DNA of 64,000 nt from an uncultured Microbacteriaceae bacterium (GCA_937124545.1 CAKZKU010000155.1:22159-86158), one strand, 5' to 3'; positions 37,126 to 45,123 are shown, counted from the first letter of the stretch. Notes: generated by a model from the sequence alone, not told the origin. Numbers and translations: made by a program.

Positions 37126-37980
37126 CTACAGCGGGGAGAGCACTCCGGTGCCGAGCAGCACAAGGAGTAATGAACCCAGTGCCAGGCGGTATATGACAAA
37201 CGGCAGGAAGCTTCGCGTGCTGATGTAGCGCATCAGCCACGCGATGACCGCCAAGCCCACCCCAAACGCGATGATGGTCGCCACCGCCGTCTCCACCAGG
37301 TTGAAGGGGCCCGCCTGGGCGCCCTCGCTCAAGGCTGTGGTGAGTTCGTACAGACCACTGCCCATAACTGCGGGAATGGCGAGCAAGAATGAGTAGCGCG
37401 TTGCTGAAACTCTGTCGTAGCCCAGGGTTCTTCCCATCGCAATGGTGGCGCCCGATCGGGATACACCGGGCACTAGGGCCAATGCCTGGGCAAACCCGTA
37501 CAGCAACCCGTGGGGCAGGGTCAGCGCCGACAGTTCGCGGTATTTTTTGCCCCACAGGTCGGCTGCAGCCAGAATCAACCCGAACACGATCAACACCGTC
37601 GCCACGAGCCATAGCGAGCGAAACGTGCTGCGGATATATTCCTGCGCGGTGTAGCCAATTAGCACAATGGGAAGTGTCCCCACGATGATGAGCCAGCCCA
37701 TCCTGGCGTCGCTTCGAGCGGAGGCTTCCGCGTTGGCCCACCAGGAGCGTCCCGCTAGCGAGCGGAACCAGGCCCCCAAAATGCGCCCAATATCTTTCGC
37801 AAAGTAGACGAGCACGGCGACTTCGGTACCAATCTGCGTGATTGCGGTGAACGTGGCACCGGGGTCAGTAGCACTGGGGAGAAACTCCCCCACAATGCGC
37901 ACGTGGGCGCTCGAAGAAATCGGAAGAAATTCGGTCAGACCCTGAACGATTCCTAACAGCATCGCCTCGAGAAGACCCAT
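37126..37980 (-). CDS. uppP: Undecaprenyl-diphosphatase (BacA type)
   Basis: Integral membrane enzyme that dephosphorylates undecaprenyl pyrophosphate to recycle the lipid carrier for peptidoglycan. It has 284 residues and about eight hydrophobic segments. The two catalytic motifs are present: GLTEFLPISSSAH (15-27) and ALVPGVSRSGATIAMGR near 168-184. It is convergent with the PAC2 gene, the stops being directly adjacent. Functionally linked to the mur genes at the start of the window. Confidence 0.97.
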   Translation of the reverse strand: MGLLEAMLLGIVQGLTEFLPISSSAHVRIVGEFLPSATDPGATFTAITQIGTEVAVLVYFAKDIGRILGAWFRSLAGRSWWANAEASARSDARMGWLIIVGTLPIVLIGYTAQEYIRSTFRSLWLVATVLIVFGLILAAADLWGKKYRELSALTLPHGLLYGFAQALALVPGVSRSGATIAMGRTLGYDRVSATRYSFLLAIPAVMGSGLYELTTALSEGAQAGPFNLVETAVATIIAFGVGLAVIAWLMRYISTRSFLPFVIYRLALGSLLLVLLGTGVLSPL

Positions 37981-38072
37981 GCCTCCACGCTAGTGGCACC
38001 AGCCCGATGGCAGGCAGACTTTAGTGGTAATGTCATCACTTGGCTCGCTCGTGAACTTAGACGGCGAACTGC

Positions 38073-38158
38073 GCGCGGATGGCGGAATTGGTAGACGCGC
38101 TAGCTTGAGGTGCTAGTGCCCGTATTAGGGCGTGGGGGTTCAAGTCCCCCTTCGCGCA
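38073..38158 (+). tRNA. tRNA-Leu (anticodon GAG)
   Basis: An 86-base class II tRNA. The acceptor stem GCGCGGA (38073-38079) pairs with TTCGCGC (38151-38157, one G-U), with discriminator A at 38158 and CCA not encoded. The anticodon stem CTAGC/GCTAG encloses the loop TTGAGGT, anticodon GAG at 38107-38109, reading CUC and CUU. The long variable arm (TGCCCGTATTAGGGCG) and the T-arm GGGGGTTCAAGTCCCCC are clear. Confidence 0.96.
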
Positions 38159-38185
38159 CAAAGGCAACACTGAGGTGTACGCCTC

Positions 38186-38222
38186 AAAAAACCCCCAGAA
38201 ATTTGATTTCCGGGGGTTTTTT
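38186..38222 (+). terminator. Strong intrinsic terminator after tRNA-Leu
   Basis: AAAAAACCCCC (38186-38196) pairs with GGGGGTTTTTT (38212-38222); an inner GAAA/TTTC pairing and a 5-base loop complete the hairpin, with one A-C mismatch. It ends in T6. The flanking A-tract may also let it act on the opposite strand. Confidence 0.9.
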
Positions 38223-38289
38223 GTTTCGACGAGGTCTCTGAGCTCTCGCGCCGGAATCTCAGCAGGCACGAACGCTACAGTTACCCATC

Positions 38290-38688
38290 ATGAAGACGTT
38301 GATGCCGGTAATTCTGCTGCTGGTGCCGGCGTTCGTGCTCTCAGGGTGCTCGCCCCAGGCTGTTGCCGAGCGGGTGTCTACGACCCAGGTCTGCGCGGAA
38401 TCGGCGAATATTTTGCGAGAGATGCGGGAGATCGTGCTCTTGGCTGCGACAAATCCTGCGGGTGTGGCGACGTATGCAGAAAAGCTGGGCCAGTTAATCG
38501 ATGAGTTTGACGCTCTCGATCCTCTCGAGCCGGGCCTCAAAGCTGCTCACACCAAAGTGTCAGCCTCGGTCAATGCGCTACTCGCCACTGTTGCTGACCC
38601 CAGTGCGTCGGCGCTTGCCGACGTGCCCACCCATATCGCTGATGCACAGATCGGACTTGTGGAGTTCGTGGACGCGTGCGCTGGATAA
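38290..38688 (+). CDS. Small predicted lipoprotein, function unknown
   Basis: 132 residues. The N-terminus MKTLMPVILLLVPAFVLSGC is a lipoprotein signal with the lipobox LSGC and Cys20. The mature part is mostly helical, Ala/Glu-rich, with single Cys residues at about 36 and near the C-terminus that could form a disulfide. I do not recognise the family. TACAGT (38276-38281) lies 8 bases before the ATG. It stands alone between a terminator and the aldehyde dehydrogenase gene. Confidence 0.8.
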   Translation: MKTLMPVILLLVPAFVLSGCSPQAVAERVSTTQVCAESANILREMREIVLLAATNPAGVATYAEKLGQLIDEFDALDPLEPGLKAAHTKVSASVNALLATVADPSASALADVPTHIADAQIGLVEFVDACAG

Positions 38689-38748
38689 CCGCAGATTGCC
38701 GGCCCAAATCGACGAGCAATTTCAATTCGTCAAAAATGTTCTCTGGGC

Positions 38749-38754
38749 TAGGGT
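38749..38754 (+). promoter_or_regulatory. Leaderless promoter -10 of the aldehyde dehydrogenase gene
   Basis: TAGGGT, followed by 6 bases (TTAAAT) and ATG 38761. No ribosome site precedes the ATG, which supports a leaderless mRNA. Confidence 0.5.
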
Positions 38755-38760
38755 TTAAAT

Positions 38761-40197
38761 ATGAGTACAAAAACCTTGAAGAATTTTGTCGGTGGAGCCT
38801 TCGTTGATTCCACCGGGGACCGCGCAATTCCTCTTGTAGACCCTGCGACCGAAGAGATATATGCAGAGGCGCCTGTCTCGAGCGATGCCGACGTCGATGG
38901 AGCCTACCGCGCGGCTTCCGACGCGTTTGAAGCGTGGGGTGATTCAACTCCTGGGGAGAGACAGTTAGCACTTTTTCGGATTGCTGACGAGATGGAGAAG
39001 CGTGCAGAGGAATTTGCTGACCTAGAGTCACAGGACACAGGCAAGCCTCGAGCATCGCTTGTTGATGATGAAATCATGGTTAGCGTTGACCAGATACGGT
39101 TTTTTGCTGGGGCGGCCCGAAACCTCGAAGGACGAGGCGCCGCCGAGTACATGAAAGATCACACGTCGTACGTCCGCCGGGAGCCAATTGGCGTGGTGGG
39201 TCAGGTTACGCCGTGGAACTACCCCCTCAACATGGCTGTCTGGAAGTTTGCTCCTGCTGTCGCGGCAGGTAATACAACTGTTCTCAAGCCATCTGATACG
39301 ACACCGCAAAGCACCCTGCTCTTGGCGGAAATATGTGCACAATACCTCCCTTCCGGCGTAGTAAATGTCGTAACCGGTGACAGGTCAACCGGCGCCGCGA
39401 TGATTGACCATGCTGTACCCCAACTTGTTTCGATCACAGGGTCCGTGAGGGCTGGGATGGAGGTTGCGAAAGCCGCGTCCTCCGATCTCAAACGTGTCCA
39501 CCTGGAGCTTGGCGGGAAGGCCCCTGTCGTGGTTTTCGACGACGCGGACATTGCAAGTGCTGTCGAAGGAATCGCTACTGCGGGGTATTTCAACGCAGGT
39601 CAGGATTGCACCGCCGCTACTCGCGTGCTGGTACACAAGGACATCCACGATCAATTTGTTTCAGCACTGAGGGACTGGACGACAGACAACGTTAAGACCG
39701 GCATGCCGGCCGATGAATCGACCTTCTACGGCCCCGTTAACAGCGAGACTCAGATGAATCGTGTCCTTGAGGTGATGGCAAACCTGCCAAAACACGCTGA
39801 CGTCGTACTCGGGGGCACTCGCCAAGGTGCGTCCGGATACTTCGTTTCCCCGACGATTATCACCGGACTGAAACAGACGGACCCAGCGATTCAGGAGGAA
39901 ATCTTCGGCCCCGCAATTACTGTGCAGAGCTTCACAAGCGAGGCCGAGGCCATGGAGATGGCCAACGACGTGAAGTACGGGCTCGCTTCGAGTGTTTGGA
40001 CTGCAGACCACGGGCGGGCCATGAGAACGTCAAAGGGGCTCGATTTTGGTGCAGTGTGGATCAATTGCCACATTCCGCTGGTTGCCGAGATGCCACATGG
40101 TGGCTTTAAGCACTCAGGCTATGGCAAAGACCTATCCCATTACGGCTTTGAGGATTACACACGCATCAAGCACGTGATGTCTTACATCGGCAGCTAG
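38761..40197 (+). CDS. Aminobutyraldehyde/betaine aldehyde dehydrogenase-like enzyme
   Basis: NAD(P)-dependent aldehyde dehydrogenase of 478 residues. QVTPWNYPLNMAVWKFAPA near 149 (cofactor region), LELGGKAPVVVFDDAD near 245 (general base Glu) and FNAGQDCTAATRV near 278 (catalytic Cys) are intact. The sequence most resembles gamma-aminobutyraldehyde dehydrogenases, and the convergent polyamine-type ABC operon 25 bases away supports a role in oxidising aminoaldehydes from putrescine or related amines to GABA. No aminotransferase or amine oxidase is adjacent. Betaine aldehyde remains an alternative substrate. Confidence 0.9.
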   Translation: MSTKTLKNFVGGAFVDSTGDRAIPLVDPATEEIYAEAPVSSDADVDGAYRAASDAFEAWGDSTPGERQLALFRIADEMEKRAEEFADLESQDTGKPRASLVDDEIMVSVDQIRFFAGAARNLEGRGAAEYMKDHTSYVRREPIGVVGQVTPWNYPLNMAVWKFAPAVAAGNTTVLKPSDTTPQSTLLLAEICAQYLPSGVVNVVTGDRSTGAAMIDHAVPQLVSITGSVRAGMEVAKAASSDLKRVHLELGGKAPVVVFDDADIASAVEGIATAGYFNAGQDCTAATRVLVHKDIHDQFVSALRDWTTDNVKTGMPADESTFYGPVNSETQMNRVLEVMANLPKHADVVLGGTRQGASGYFVSPTIITGLKQTDPAIQEEIFGPAITVQSFTSEAEAMEMANDVKYGLASSVWTADHGRAMRTSKGLDFGAVWINCHIPLVAEMPHGGFKHSGYGKDLSHYGFEDYTRIKHVMSYIGS

Positions 40198-40222
40198 CTC
40201 CCCCGCCGTTGCAACCGGCCTG

Positions 40223-41032
40223 TTAATCCTCTTCATCCGAGCGGGCCAGCCGCTGAGAGACGTAGACGGGGATGAGTGAGAGCAGGATGACAACAGTTGC
40301 AACCACGTTGACAACACTGGCTTGATTAGGGCGTGCCATCTCTTTGAGGATCCACAAGGGGAGCGTATCGACGCCGGGGGGCGCCGTAAAGATTGTGACG
40401 TACACCTCATCGAAGCTCAGAGCGAAGGCAAGAATCGCACCGGCGATGAAGGAGGAGCGAAACTGGGGAAACGTTACGAGCCGGAATGTTTCCCACAGTC
40501 CAGCACCAAGATCCAAGGATGCTTCTTGAAGCGAAGGATTCATCCGCTTCATCCGAGCAAAAACATTGTTGAAAACCATCACGATGCAAAACGTCGCGTG
40601 CGAGACGATCAGCCCGAAGTAGCCGATATCGATGCCAATTGGACTAAGAAAGTTTGAGTAAGTGTTGGAGAACGCTACGCCCGTCACCACTCCAGGAAGG
40701 GCAATTGGCAATACCACTAATAAATTGACGGTACTTTTCCCAAAGAAGTCGTATCGATTGAGAGCAAAAGCGACCAGCGTTCCCAGTACAGCCGCAAAAA
40801 CCATCGCGGCGGAAGCCACAATCACTGAATTCAGTAGAGCAAGCCTGATTGGTTCGTATGTAGCGGCGAATTCCCACCAATCAAATGAGAATTCGCGAAT
40901 GGGCCATTCCGAGAGTTGTGCGCGATTGAAACTGTTAAGAACCACGACCACGAGCGGCAAGTACATAAAGATGATAATTCCCACAACAATCGCGAGCATT
41001 ACGAAGCGAGTTGGCTTGGAAAACCTCAGCAT
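40223..41032 (-). CDS. potC: Polyamine-type ABC transporter permease (PotC-like)
   Basis: 269 residues, about six membrane helices, binding-protein-dependent permease fold. The cytoplasmic EAA loop is visible as EASLDLGAGLWETFRLVTFPQ near 165-185. An N-terminal stretch MLRFSKPTRFVMLAIVVG begins the first helix. It starts 3 bases after the PotB-like gene and is the last gene of the operon. Likely imports putrescine or spermidine with its partners; the exact ligand is inferred from family and neighbourhood. Confidence 0.92.
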   Translation of the reverse strand: MLRFSKPTRFVMLAIVVGIIIFMYLPLVVVVLNSFNRAQLSEWPIREFSFDWWEFAATYEPIRLALLNSVIVASAAMVFAAVLGTLVAFALNRYDFFGKSTVNLLVVLPIALPGVVTGVAFSNTYSNFLSPIGIDIGYFGLIVSHATFCIVMVFNNVFARMKRMNPSLQEASLDLGAGLWETFRLVTFPQFRSSFIAGAILAFALSFDEVYVTIFTAPPGVDTLPLWILKEMARPNQASVVNVVATVVILLSLIPVYVSQRLARSDEED

Positions 41033-41035
41033 GCT

Positions 41036-41956
41036 TTACATCCGTTCCAGTGATCCGGTGCGTCGTGCGACCATGAGGTACATCACGACGAAAGCAATAG
41101 GAACCATCGAAAACGCTGCCGCGACCGGGGGGTTTAGGTTGATATTTGCCGCAATAACACTTCCAATCATCTGAGTCGCGCCGCCTGTGAACCTGGCGGC
41201 CAGGTAGTCCCCCAGGCTCAATGAAAAGGTGAAGACCGAACCCGCGATAATTGCCGGCACGATCAAAGGCAAAACCACGCGAACAACAGTAGGAAAGCCT
41301 CTCGCGCCCAGATCCGCGGAGGCGTCGAAAAGATTCAGTGGTAGCTGCCGGATTGCTGTAAACACGGGCAAAGCCATGTAAGGAAACCAAAGATAAGTCA
41401 ACGTAATGATCGCCACCCAGATGTTGAAACCGGGACTCGACACGCCAAGAGGGCCCAGCGCCCAGTTAATAAAGCCATTCTCAGTGAACACCAGACGCAT
41501 TGCCAGAATCTTCACCAGGTACCCAGCCCAAAGCGGCAAGGTGATCGCAACCACCAGAAGATTGCGCATCATCGGGGAGGCCAACTTCGCCATGTAGATC
41601 CCGAGCGGGACAGCAAAGATTACGGACAATCCGGTAACCGCTAGCGCCATTCCGAGGGTCCTCAGTGACGTGGACAAGTAGGCGGGAACCGTGACGAGGC
41701 TGACGAAGTTCTCAAGGGTGAAGCCCGGGCTAACGCGCGAAGTGAAGGGGTTGACGACCCAGAAAGCTGTGATGAGTAAGAGGAAGAGCGAGACAATGTA
41801 GACCCCAATGAGCCACGTCATCGGCAAAGCTAAAAGGGCTCCGAGGCGGAACCGCTCACGTTGGTACAAAAACGTTGAGACACGTTTTTGCTGCAGAGGC
41901 AAGAGCGCTTTCTGCGCACGCTCCTCAACCGAGTCTGCGGTGGTTGTGTCGCTCAT
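41036..41956 (-). CDS. potB: Polyamine-type ABC transporter permease (PotB-like)
   Basis: 306 residues, a polar N-terminus of about 35 residues and six membrane helices. The EAA loop reads DASADLGARGFPTVVRVVLP near 217-236. Separated from the upstream binding-protein gene by 55 bases that contain a strong hairpin, and from the PotC-like gene by 3 bases. Forms the membrane channel with the PotC-like protein. Confidence 0.92.
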   Translation of the reverse strand: MSDTTTADSVEERAQKALLPLQQKRVSTFLYQRERFRLGALLALPMTWLIGVYIVSLFLLLITAFWVVNPFTSRVSPGFTLENFVSLVTVPAYLSTSLRTLGMALAVTGLSVIFAVPLGIYMAKLASPMMRNLLVVAITLPLWAGYLVKILAMRLVFTENGFINWALGPLGVSSPGFNIWVAIITLTYLWFPYMALPVFTAIRQLPLNLFDASADLGARGFPTVVRVVLPLIVPAIIAGSVFTFSLSLGDYLAARFTGGATQMIGSVIAANINLNPPVAAAFSMVPIAFVVMYLMVARRTGSLERM

Positions 41957-41976
41957 TGTTTCTTTCTTGGAAGGGA

Positions 41977-42002
41977 ATGGCGGGGCCTTTCGGCCCCGCC
42001 AT
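41977..42002 (-). promoter_or_regulatory. 11-base-pair GNRA hairpin between potD and potB
   Basis: On the transcribed minus strand, ATGGCGGGGCC (42002-41992) and GGCCCCGCCAT (41987-41977) form a perfect 11-pair stem closed by a GAAA tetraloop. It lies about 10 bases past the potD stop and no U-run follows. Such intercistronic hairpins often block 3' exonucleases and leave the binding-protein message more abundant than the permease message. Confidence 0.75.
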
Positions 42003-42011
42003 CGCAGTAAT

Positions 42012-43172
42012 TTAGCCCTTAACAGTCAGCCACGCGTTAGTCCAGTCTTGAAAACTGGTGCAGCTGACGTCAGTGCGGCCATCGAGGCACTGCTCGATCG
42101 GTGTAGTCCATGCCCAAATACGGTCAAAGAACTCTTCGTCCTCTGCAGCGTATTCGTCACAATGGGCCTGTGCTTCCTCGCTCGATGCGCAGAACGCAGT
42201 GTTCGCCGGTGCCATACCAAAGTTCATGGCGATGGAGCCGTTTACCGACGGCTGGCTCGTGTAGTCCATCCAGGCGTAAGCGCAGTTCACATTTGGAGTC
42301 GACGAGCTCACTAACCAAGCGTCGTACCAACCGGTAGAGCCCTCTACAGGCAGTGTGGTCTTGATGCTGGGTGTGTCAGCAAACTTGCGCAAAACTTCCC
42401 ACGAAGTTCCAACAACAGTGTTCCCGCCGACAAATGAAGTGATCTGAGCAACAGCGTCAGACCAGTACTCTCCGATGATTCCGTTCTGCTGCTTGAGAAG
42501 TTCAACGGCTGCCGCCAGCTGAGACTCGTCAAGAGCGTAGGGGTTTTCGATACCAAGCTCTGGTTCGTGGTACATCAAGTAAACCGCAGCATCAGCGATG
42601 TAAATCGGTGCATCATAAGCAGTTACTTTTCCGGCATAAGGGCTGTCAGACTCCCACACGACGTCCCAACTTTCCGGGGCCCCACCTGTGACATCTTCGT
42701 TGTACTGAAGCAGGTTGGCTCCTCGACCAATTGGCACGCCGTAGGGCATTCCGTTCACAGTGTCATAGAGTTGCCCCTTCATGCCTTCAGCAATGTCATC
42801 ACCAAAGTTGGGAATAAGTTCCACGTTCAGCGGCTGGACATCTCCACCCACAATCAAACGGAGGGCAGCATCACCGGAAGCAGAAACGATGTCGTACTCA
42901 CCTGAACGCATCAGGGTGACCATTTCATCCGACGTTCCTGCTGCGCGTGAGTTCACGACACAACCGGTATCGGTGGTGAATTGATCGGTCCAGGCTGGTT
43001 CCACAAAACCGGCCCAGTTCACAATGTTGAGTTCGCCTTCGAACTCACCAACGTTTTCGATCATCGGGACGTCGGGGACGTCAAGGGTTAGTTCACTCGT
43101 GCCGGAACAGGCACTGAGAATCAATGTCGACACCGCGAGGAGCGATACGACACCTACTTGTTTGGTTTTCAT
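42012..43172 (-). CDS. potD: Polyamine-type ABC transporter substrate-binding lipoprotein
   Basis: 386 residues. Lipoprotein signal with lipobox LSAC and Cys22. The mature protein is a periplasmic-binding-protein type II fold of the spermidine/putrescine family, with NIVNWAGFVEPAWTDQF near 50 and SYPYAGKVTAYDAPIYI-like central strands. Four further Cys-containing loops near the C-terminus (CAYAWMDY, ASSEEAQAHCDEYA, EQCLDG) suggest disulfides. ATG 43172 is chosen over 43181 because AAAGGA lies 8 bases upstream. Presents the polyamine to the permeases; ligand not proven. Confidence 0.92.
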   Translation of the reverse strand: MKTKQVGVVSLLAVSTLILSACSGTSELTLDVPDVPMIENVGEFEGELNIVNWAGFVEPAWTDQFTTDTGCVVNSRAAGTSDEMVTLMRSGEYDIVSASGDAALRLIVGGDVQPLNVELIPNFGDDIAEGMKGQLYDTVNGMPYGVPIGRGANLLQYNEDVTGGAPESWDVVWESDSPYAGKVTAYDAPIYIADAAVYLMYHEPELGIENPYALDESQLAAAVELLKQQNGIIGEYWSDAVAQITSFVGGNTVVGTSWEVLRKFADTPSIKTTLPVEGSTGWYDAWLVSSSTPNVNCAYAWMDYTSQPSVNGSIAMNFGMAPANTAFCASSEEAQAHCDEYAAEDEEFFDRIWAWTTPIEQCLDGRTDVSCTSFQDWTNAWLTVKG

Positions 43173-43198
43173 AGATTGCATCCTTTCGGCATGAGCCG

Positions 43199-44260
43199 CT
43201 ATTTATTGGGAATTGCTGCAACATGGCTTTTTTGCCATCTAGCAACAACTTTGTCGCCCGGCGCGAAATCGACGAAGTCGGCGGGCAATTCTTGGTTTAG
43301 TCGTAGCGAAGTAAGACGCACTCCACCCTCCGACTCAACGACATACATTGTGCTGGAACCGATGTAGGAGACATCTTTCACGACAGCTGGGACACTCCGA
43401 TGCGATTTGTCGTCGCTGGAGCCGGCCCCGGACAGCGTTACTCGTTCTGGACGGATATTGACAAGCTCACTGACACCAAAAAGCGCATAAGCTTTTTCGC
43501 CCTCCAAGAGATTGGAGCTCCCCAAGAAGCCTGCAACAAAGGCGGTATCTGGCGTTTCGTACACCTGTTGGGGTGTTCCCAGTTGTTCGATCTTGCCCAT
43601 ATTGAAGACGGCAATCCGGTCGCTCATGCGCATAGCTTCATCTTGGTCGTGAGTGACAAAAATGAACGTGATTCCCGATTGGCGTTGAATTCTCTTCAAC
43701 TCAGACTGCATTTCCTCCCGAAGCTGCTTGTCCAGCGCTCCAAGCGGCTCATCCAGTAACAGCACTTTTGGCCTCATCACGAGAGCCCGAGCCAGTGCAA
43801 TCCGTTGACGCTGACCACCAGATAGTTGGTGTGGCTTACGTTCAGCGAGGTGGGAAAGTTTGACGGATTCGATTGCCTCGGACGCTAATTGTGAGCGATC
43901 TGGTTTGGAGACTTTTTTTGCCCTCAAACCGTATTCGACGTTTTCTTGGATAGACATGTGCGGGAAAAGCGCGTAGTCCTGAAAAACGGTATTGACGGTT
44001 CGGTCAAACGGTGCAGAATCAGTGACGTCTTCTCCATCAATAGTGATGGATCCTGTGGTTGCAGTTTCAAAGCCAGCGATGAGCCTCAAAACAGTTGTTT
44101 TCCCTGAGCCTGACGGCCCCAACATGGAAAAAAACTCCCCCTGAGCTACATCTAAATTCAAGTTAGCAACGGCGTGTATATCGCCAAAAGATTTGTTTAG
44201 GTCTCTGAGGGAAACAAACCCCGACTCGTGTTCAGATGAAGAATTTTTTTTGCTCAACAC
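43199..44260 (-). CDS. potA: Polyamine-type ABC transporter ATPase (PotA-like)
   Basis: 353 residues. Walker A GPSGSGKTT near 50, signature LSGGQRQR near 147, Walker B VLLLDEP near 167 and the switch His in FVTHDQDEAM near 200 are intact; a C-terminal TOBE domain (about 285-350) is present. First gene of a potA-potD-potB-potC operon. GTG start at 44260. It is divergent from the imuA' cassette across a 162-base gap. Locally low G+C (a hand count of one line in this gene gave 45%). Confidence 0.94.
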   Translation of the reverse strand: MLSKKNSSSEHESGFVSLRDLNKSFGDIHAVANLNLDVAQGEFFSMLGPSGSGKTTVLRLIAGFETATTGSITIDGEDVTDSAPFDRTVNTVFQDYALFPHMSIQENVEYGLRAKKVSKPDRSQLASEAIESVKLSHLAERKPHQLSGGQRQRIALARALVMRPKVLLLDEPLGALDKQLREEMQSELKRIQRQSGITFIFVTHDQDEAMRMSDRIAVFNMGKIEQLGTPQQVYETPDTAFVAGFLGSSNLLEGEKAYALFGVSELVNIRPERVTLSGAGSSDDKSHRSVPAVVKDVSYIGSSTMYVVESEGGVRLTSLRLNQELPADFVDFAPGDKVVARWQKSHVAAIPNK

Positions 44261-44370
44261 AGAACGCTTTCTTGATCTCTCAGTCTCATGAATGTAGCTA
44301 ATAGTAGCCCCAAGTTTGCGGAGTGCTTTTCTGGGCGGTTCTGTTTTGCTCTAACGCGCATCGCATAGTG

Positions 44371-44385
44371 TCCACTGTCAGTGGA
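44371..44385. promoter_or_regulatory. 15-base palindrome containing a RecA-NDp-like element
   Basis: TCCACTG, T, CAGTGGA form a perfect palindrome. It contains CTGTCAGTG (44375-44383), which matches the mycobacterial PafBC-dependent motif TTGTCRGTG at 8 of 9 positions. Eight bases later CAGAAT (44392-44397) resembles TAnnnT. It lies just upstream of the imuA' -35 and LexA box, in the gap shared with potA. Confidence 0.55.
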
Positions 44386-44387
44386 TG

Positions 44388-44416
44388 TTGACAGAATCGA
44401 ACAGATGTTCGAATAT
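44388..44416 (+). promoter_or_regulatory. imuA' promoter, sigma70-type
   Basis: TTGACA (44388-44393), a 17-base spacer and GAATAT (44411-44416) form a good housekeeping promoter. The predicted transcript start falls at or next to ATG 44423, so the mRNA is probably leaderless. The LexA box lies between and over these elements. Confidence 0.7.
44397..44412 (+). promoter_or_regulatory. LexA (SOS) box
   Basis: TCGAACAGATGTTCGA is a perfect match to the actinobacterial SOS operator TCGAAC-N4-GTTCGA. It covers the spacer and the first base pairs of the -10 of the imuA' promoter, so LexA bound here would block RNA polymerase. It is the only such box I found in the window. Confidence 0.9.
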
Positions 44417-44422
44417 GGTCTC

Positions 44423-45121
44423 ATGTCCCCCGCTCTTAGCCTCGAAGGGGCCCCACCCCGGCGCCCCGATGTGCGTGCTTTGCAACAGCGCATTCACGCT
44501 ATGGAATCGGTTAGTGCGGACCATCACGTTTTTCCTGTCGGGTTTGGCTTAGAAAATCTCTTCCCCGAAGGAGGGTTAAACAAGGGTTCTCTCTACCAGG
44601 TCGACCCCTCTGCCTCGCTTCTGTGGAGCTTGATTGCCCAAGCCACAACTGAGGGCACCTGGTGTGCTGTGGTGGGAATACCTGACGCTGGCCTTGCTGC
44701 TGCCGCTGAATTGGGTGTCAACGTTGACCGACTTGTTCTTGTCCCCTATCCAGACACACAGTGGCTTTCGGTAGTGGGCGCGCTTATTGATGTCGTCGGC
44801 ATTGTGGCACTCGGCGCCGTGGCCGCACCCTCAGATCGCATGCTGTCGACTCTTACTGGCCGTTTGCGAGAACGTGACGCAACGCTATTGGTGCGCGAGG
44901 CCTGGCCTCGATGCGAATCCCGTATTGAAGTCCACCATCAGTGGACGGGGGTTGCAGAGGGCAGCGGCCTACTGAACGAACACGTGGTTCGCATCCAGGC
45001 CATCCCACGTCACGGTCATCCTGTGCGCCACGCACAGTTAATGATCGATGCCTGGGGTGCACACGACACAACACCGCAGGCCCCTGTTATTGATATTGCT
45101 ACCCAAAGGCAGGTGGGTTAG
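44423..45121 (+). CDS. imuA': ImuA', RecA-like accessory factor of the mutasome
   Basis: About 232 residues. Accessory protein that works with ImuB and DnaE2 in damage-induced mutagenesis. The RecA-like segment FGLENLFPEGGLNKGSLYQV is present, but the place of the Walker A loop reads DPSASLLW, with no GKT, so ATP binding of the RecA kind is unlikely. The frame opens at GTG 44381, but that start would put the LexA box inside the coding region; ATG 44423 fits a leaderless transcript. Two bases separate it from imuB. Assignment relies strongly on the cassette context. Confidence 0.85.
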   Translation: MSPALSLEGAPPRRPDVRALQQRIHAMESVSADHHVFPVGFGLENLFPEGGLNKGSLYQVDPSASLLWSLIAQATTEGTWCAVVGIPDAGLAAAAELGVNVDRLVLVPYPDTQWLSVVGALIDVVGIVALGAVAAPSDRMLSTLTGRLRERDATLLVREAWPRCESRIEVHHQWTGVAEGSGLLNEHVVRIQAIPRHGHPVRHAQLMIDAWGAHDTTPQAPVIDIATQRQVG

Positions 45122-45123
45122 CG

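Noticed and set aside
38057..38269. 70-codon open frame on - across tRNA-Leu
   Set aside because: It runs through the tRNA and its terminator; not a plausible gene.
38073..44422. Attachment-site repeats flanking the polyamine block
   Set aside because: I looked for a copy of the tRNA-Leu 3' end downstream and found none, and no integrase or transposase is present. Horizontal transfer is therefore only a hypothesis.
44381..44422. Upstream GTG 44381 as the imuA' start
   Set aside because: It would place the -10 and a perfect LexA box inside the coding sequence; ATG 44423 fits the promoter.
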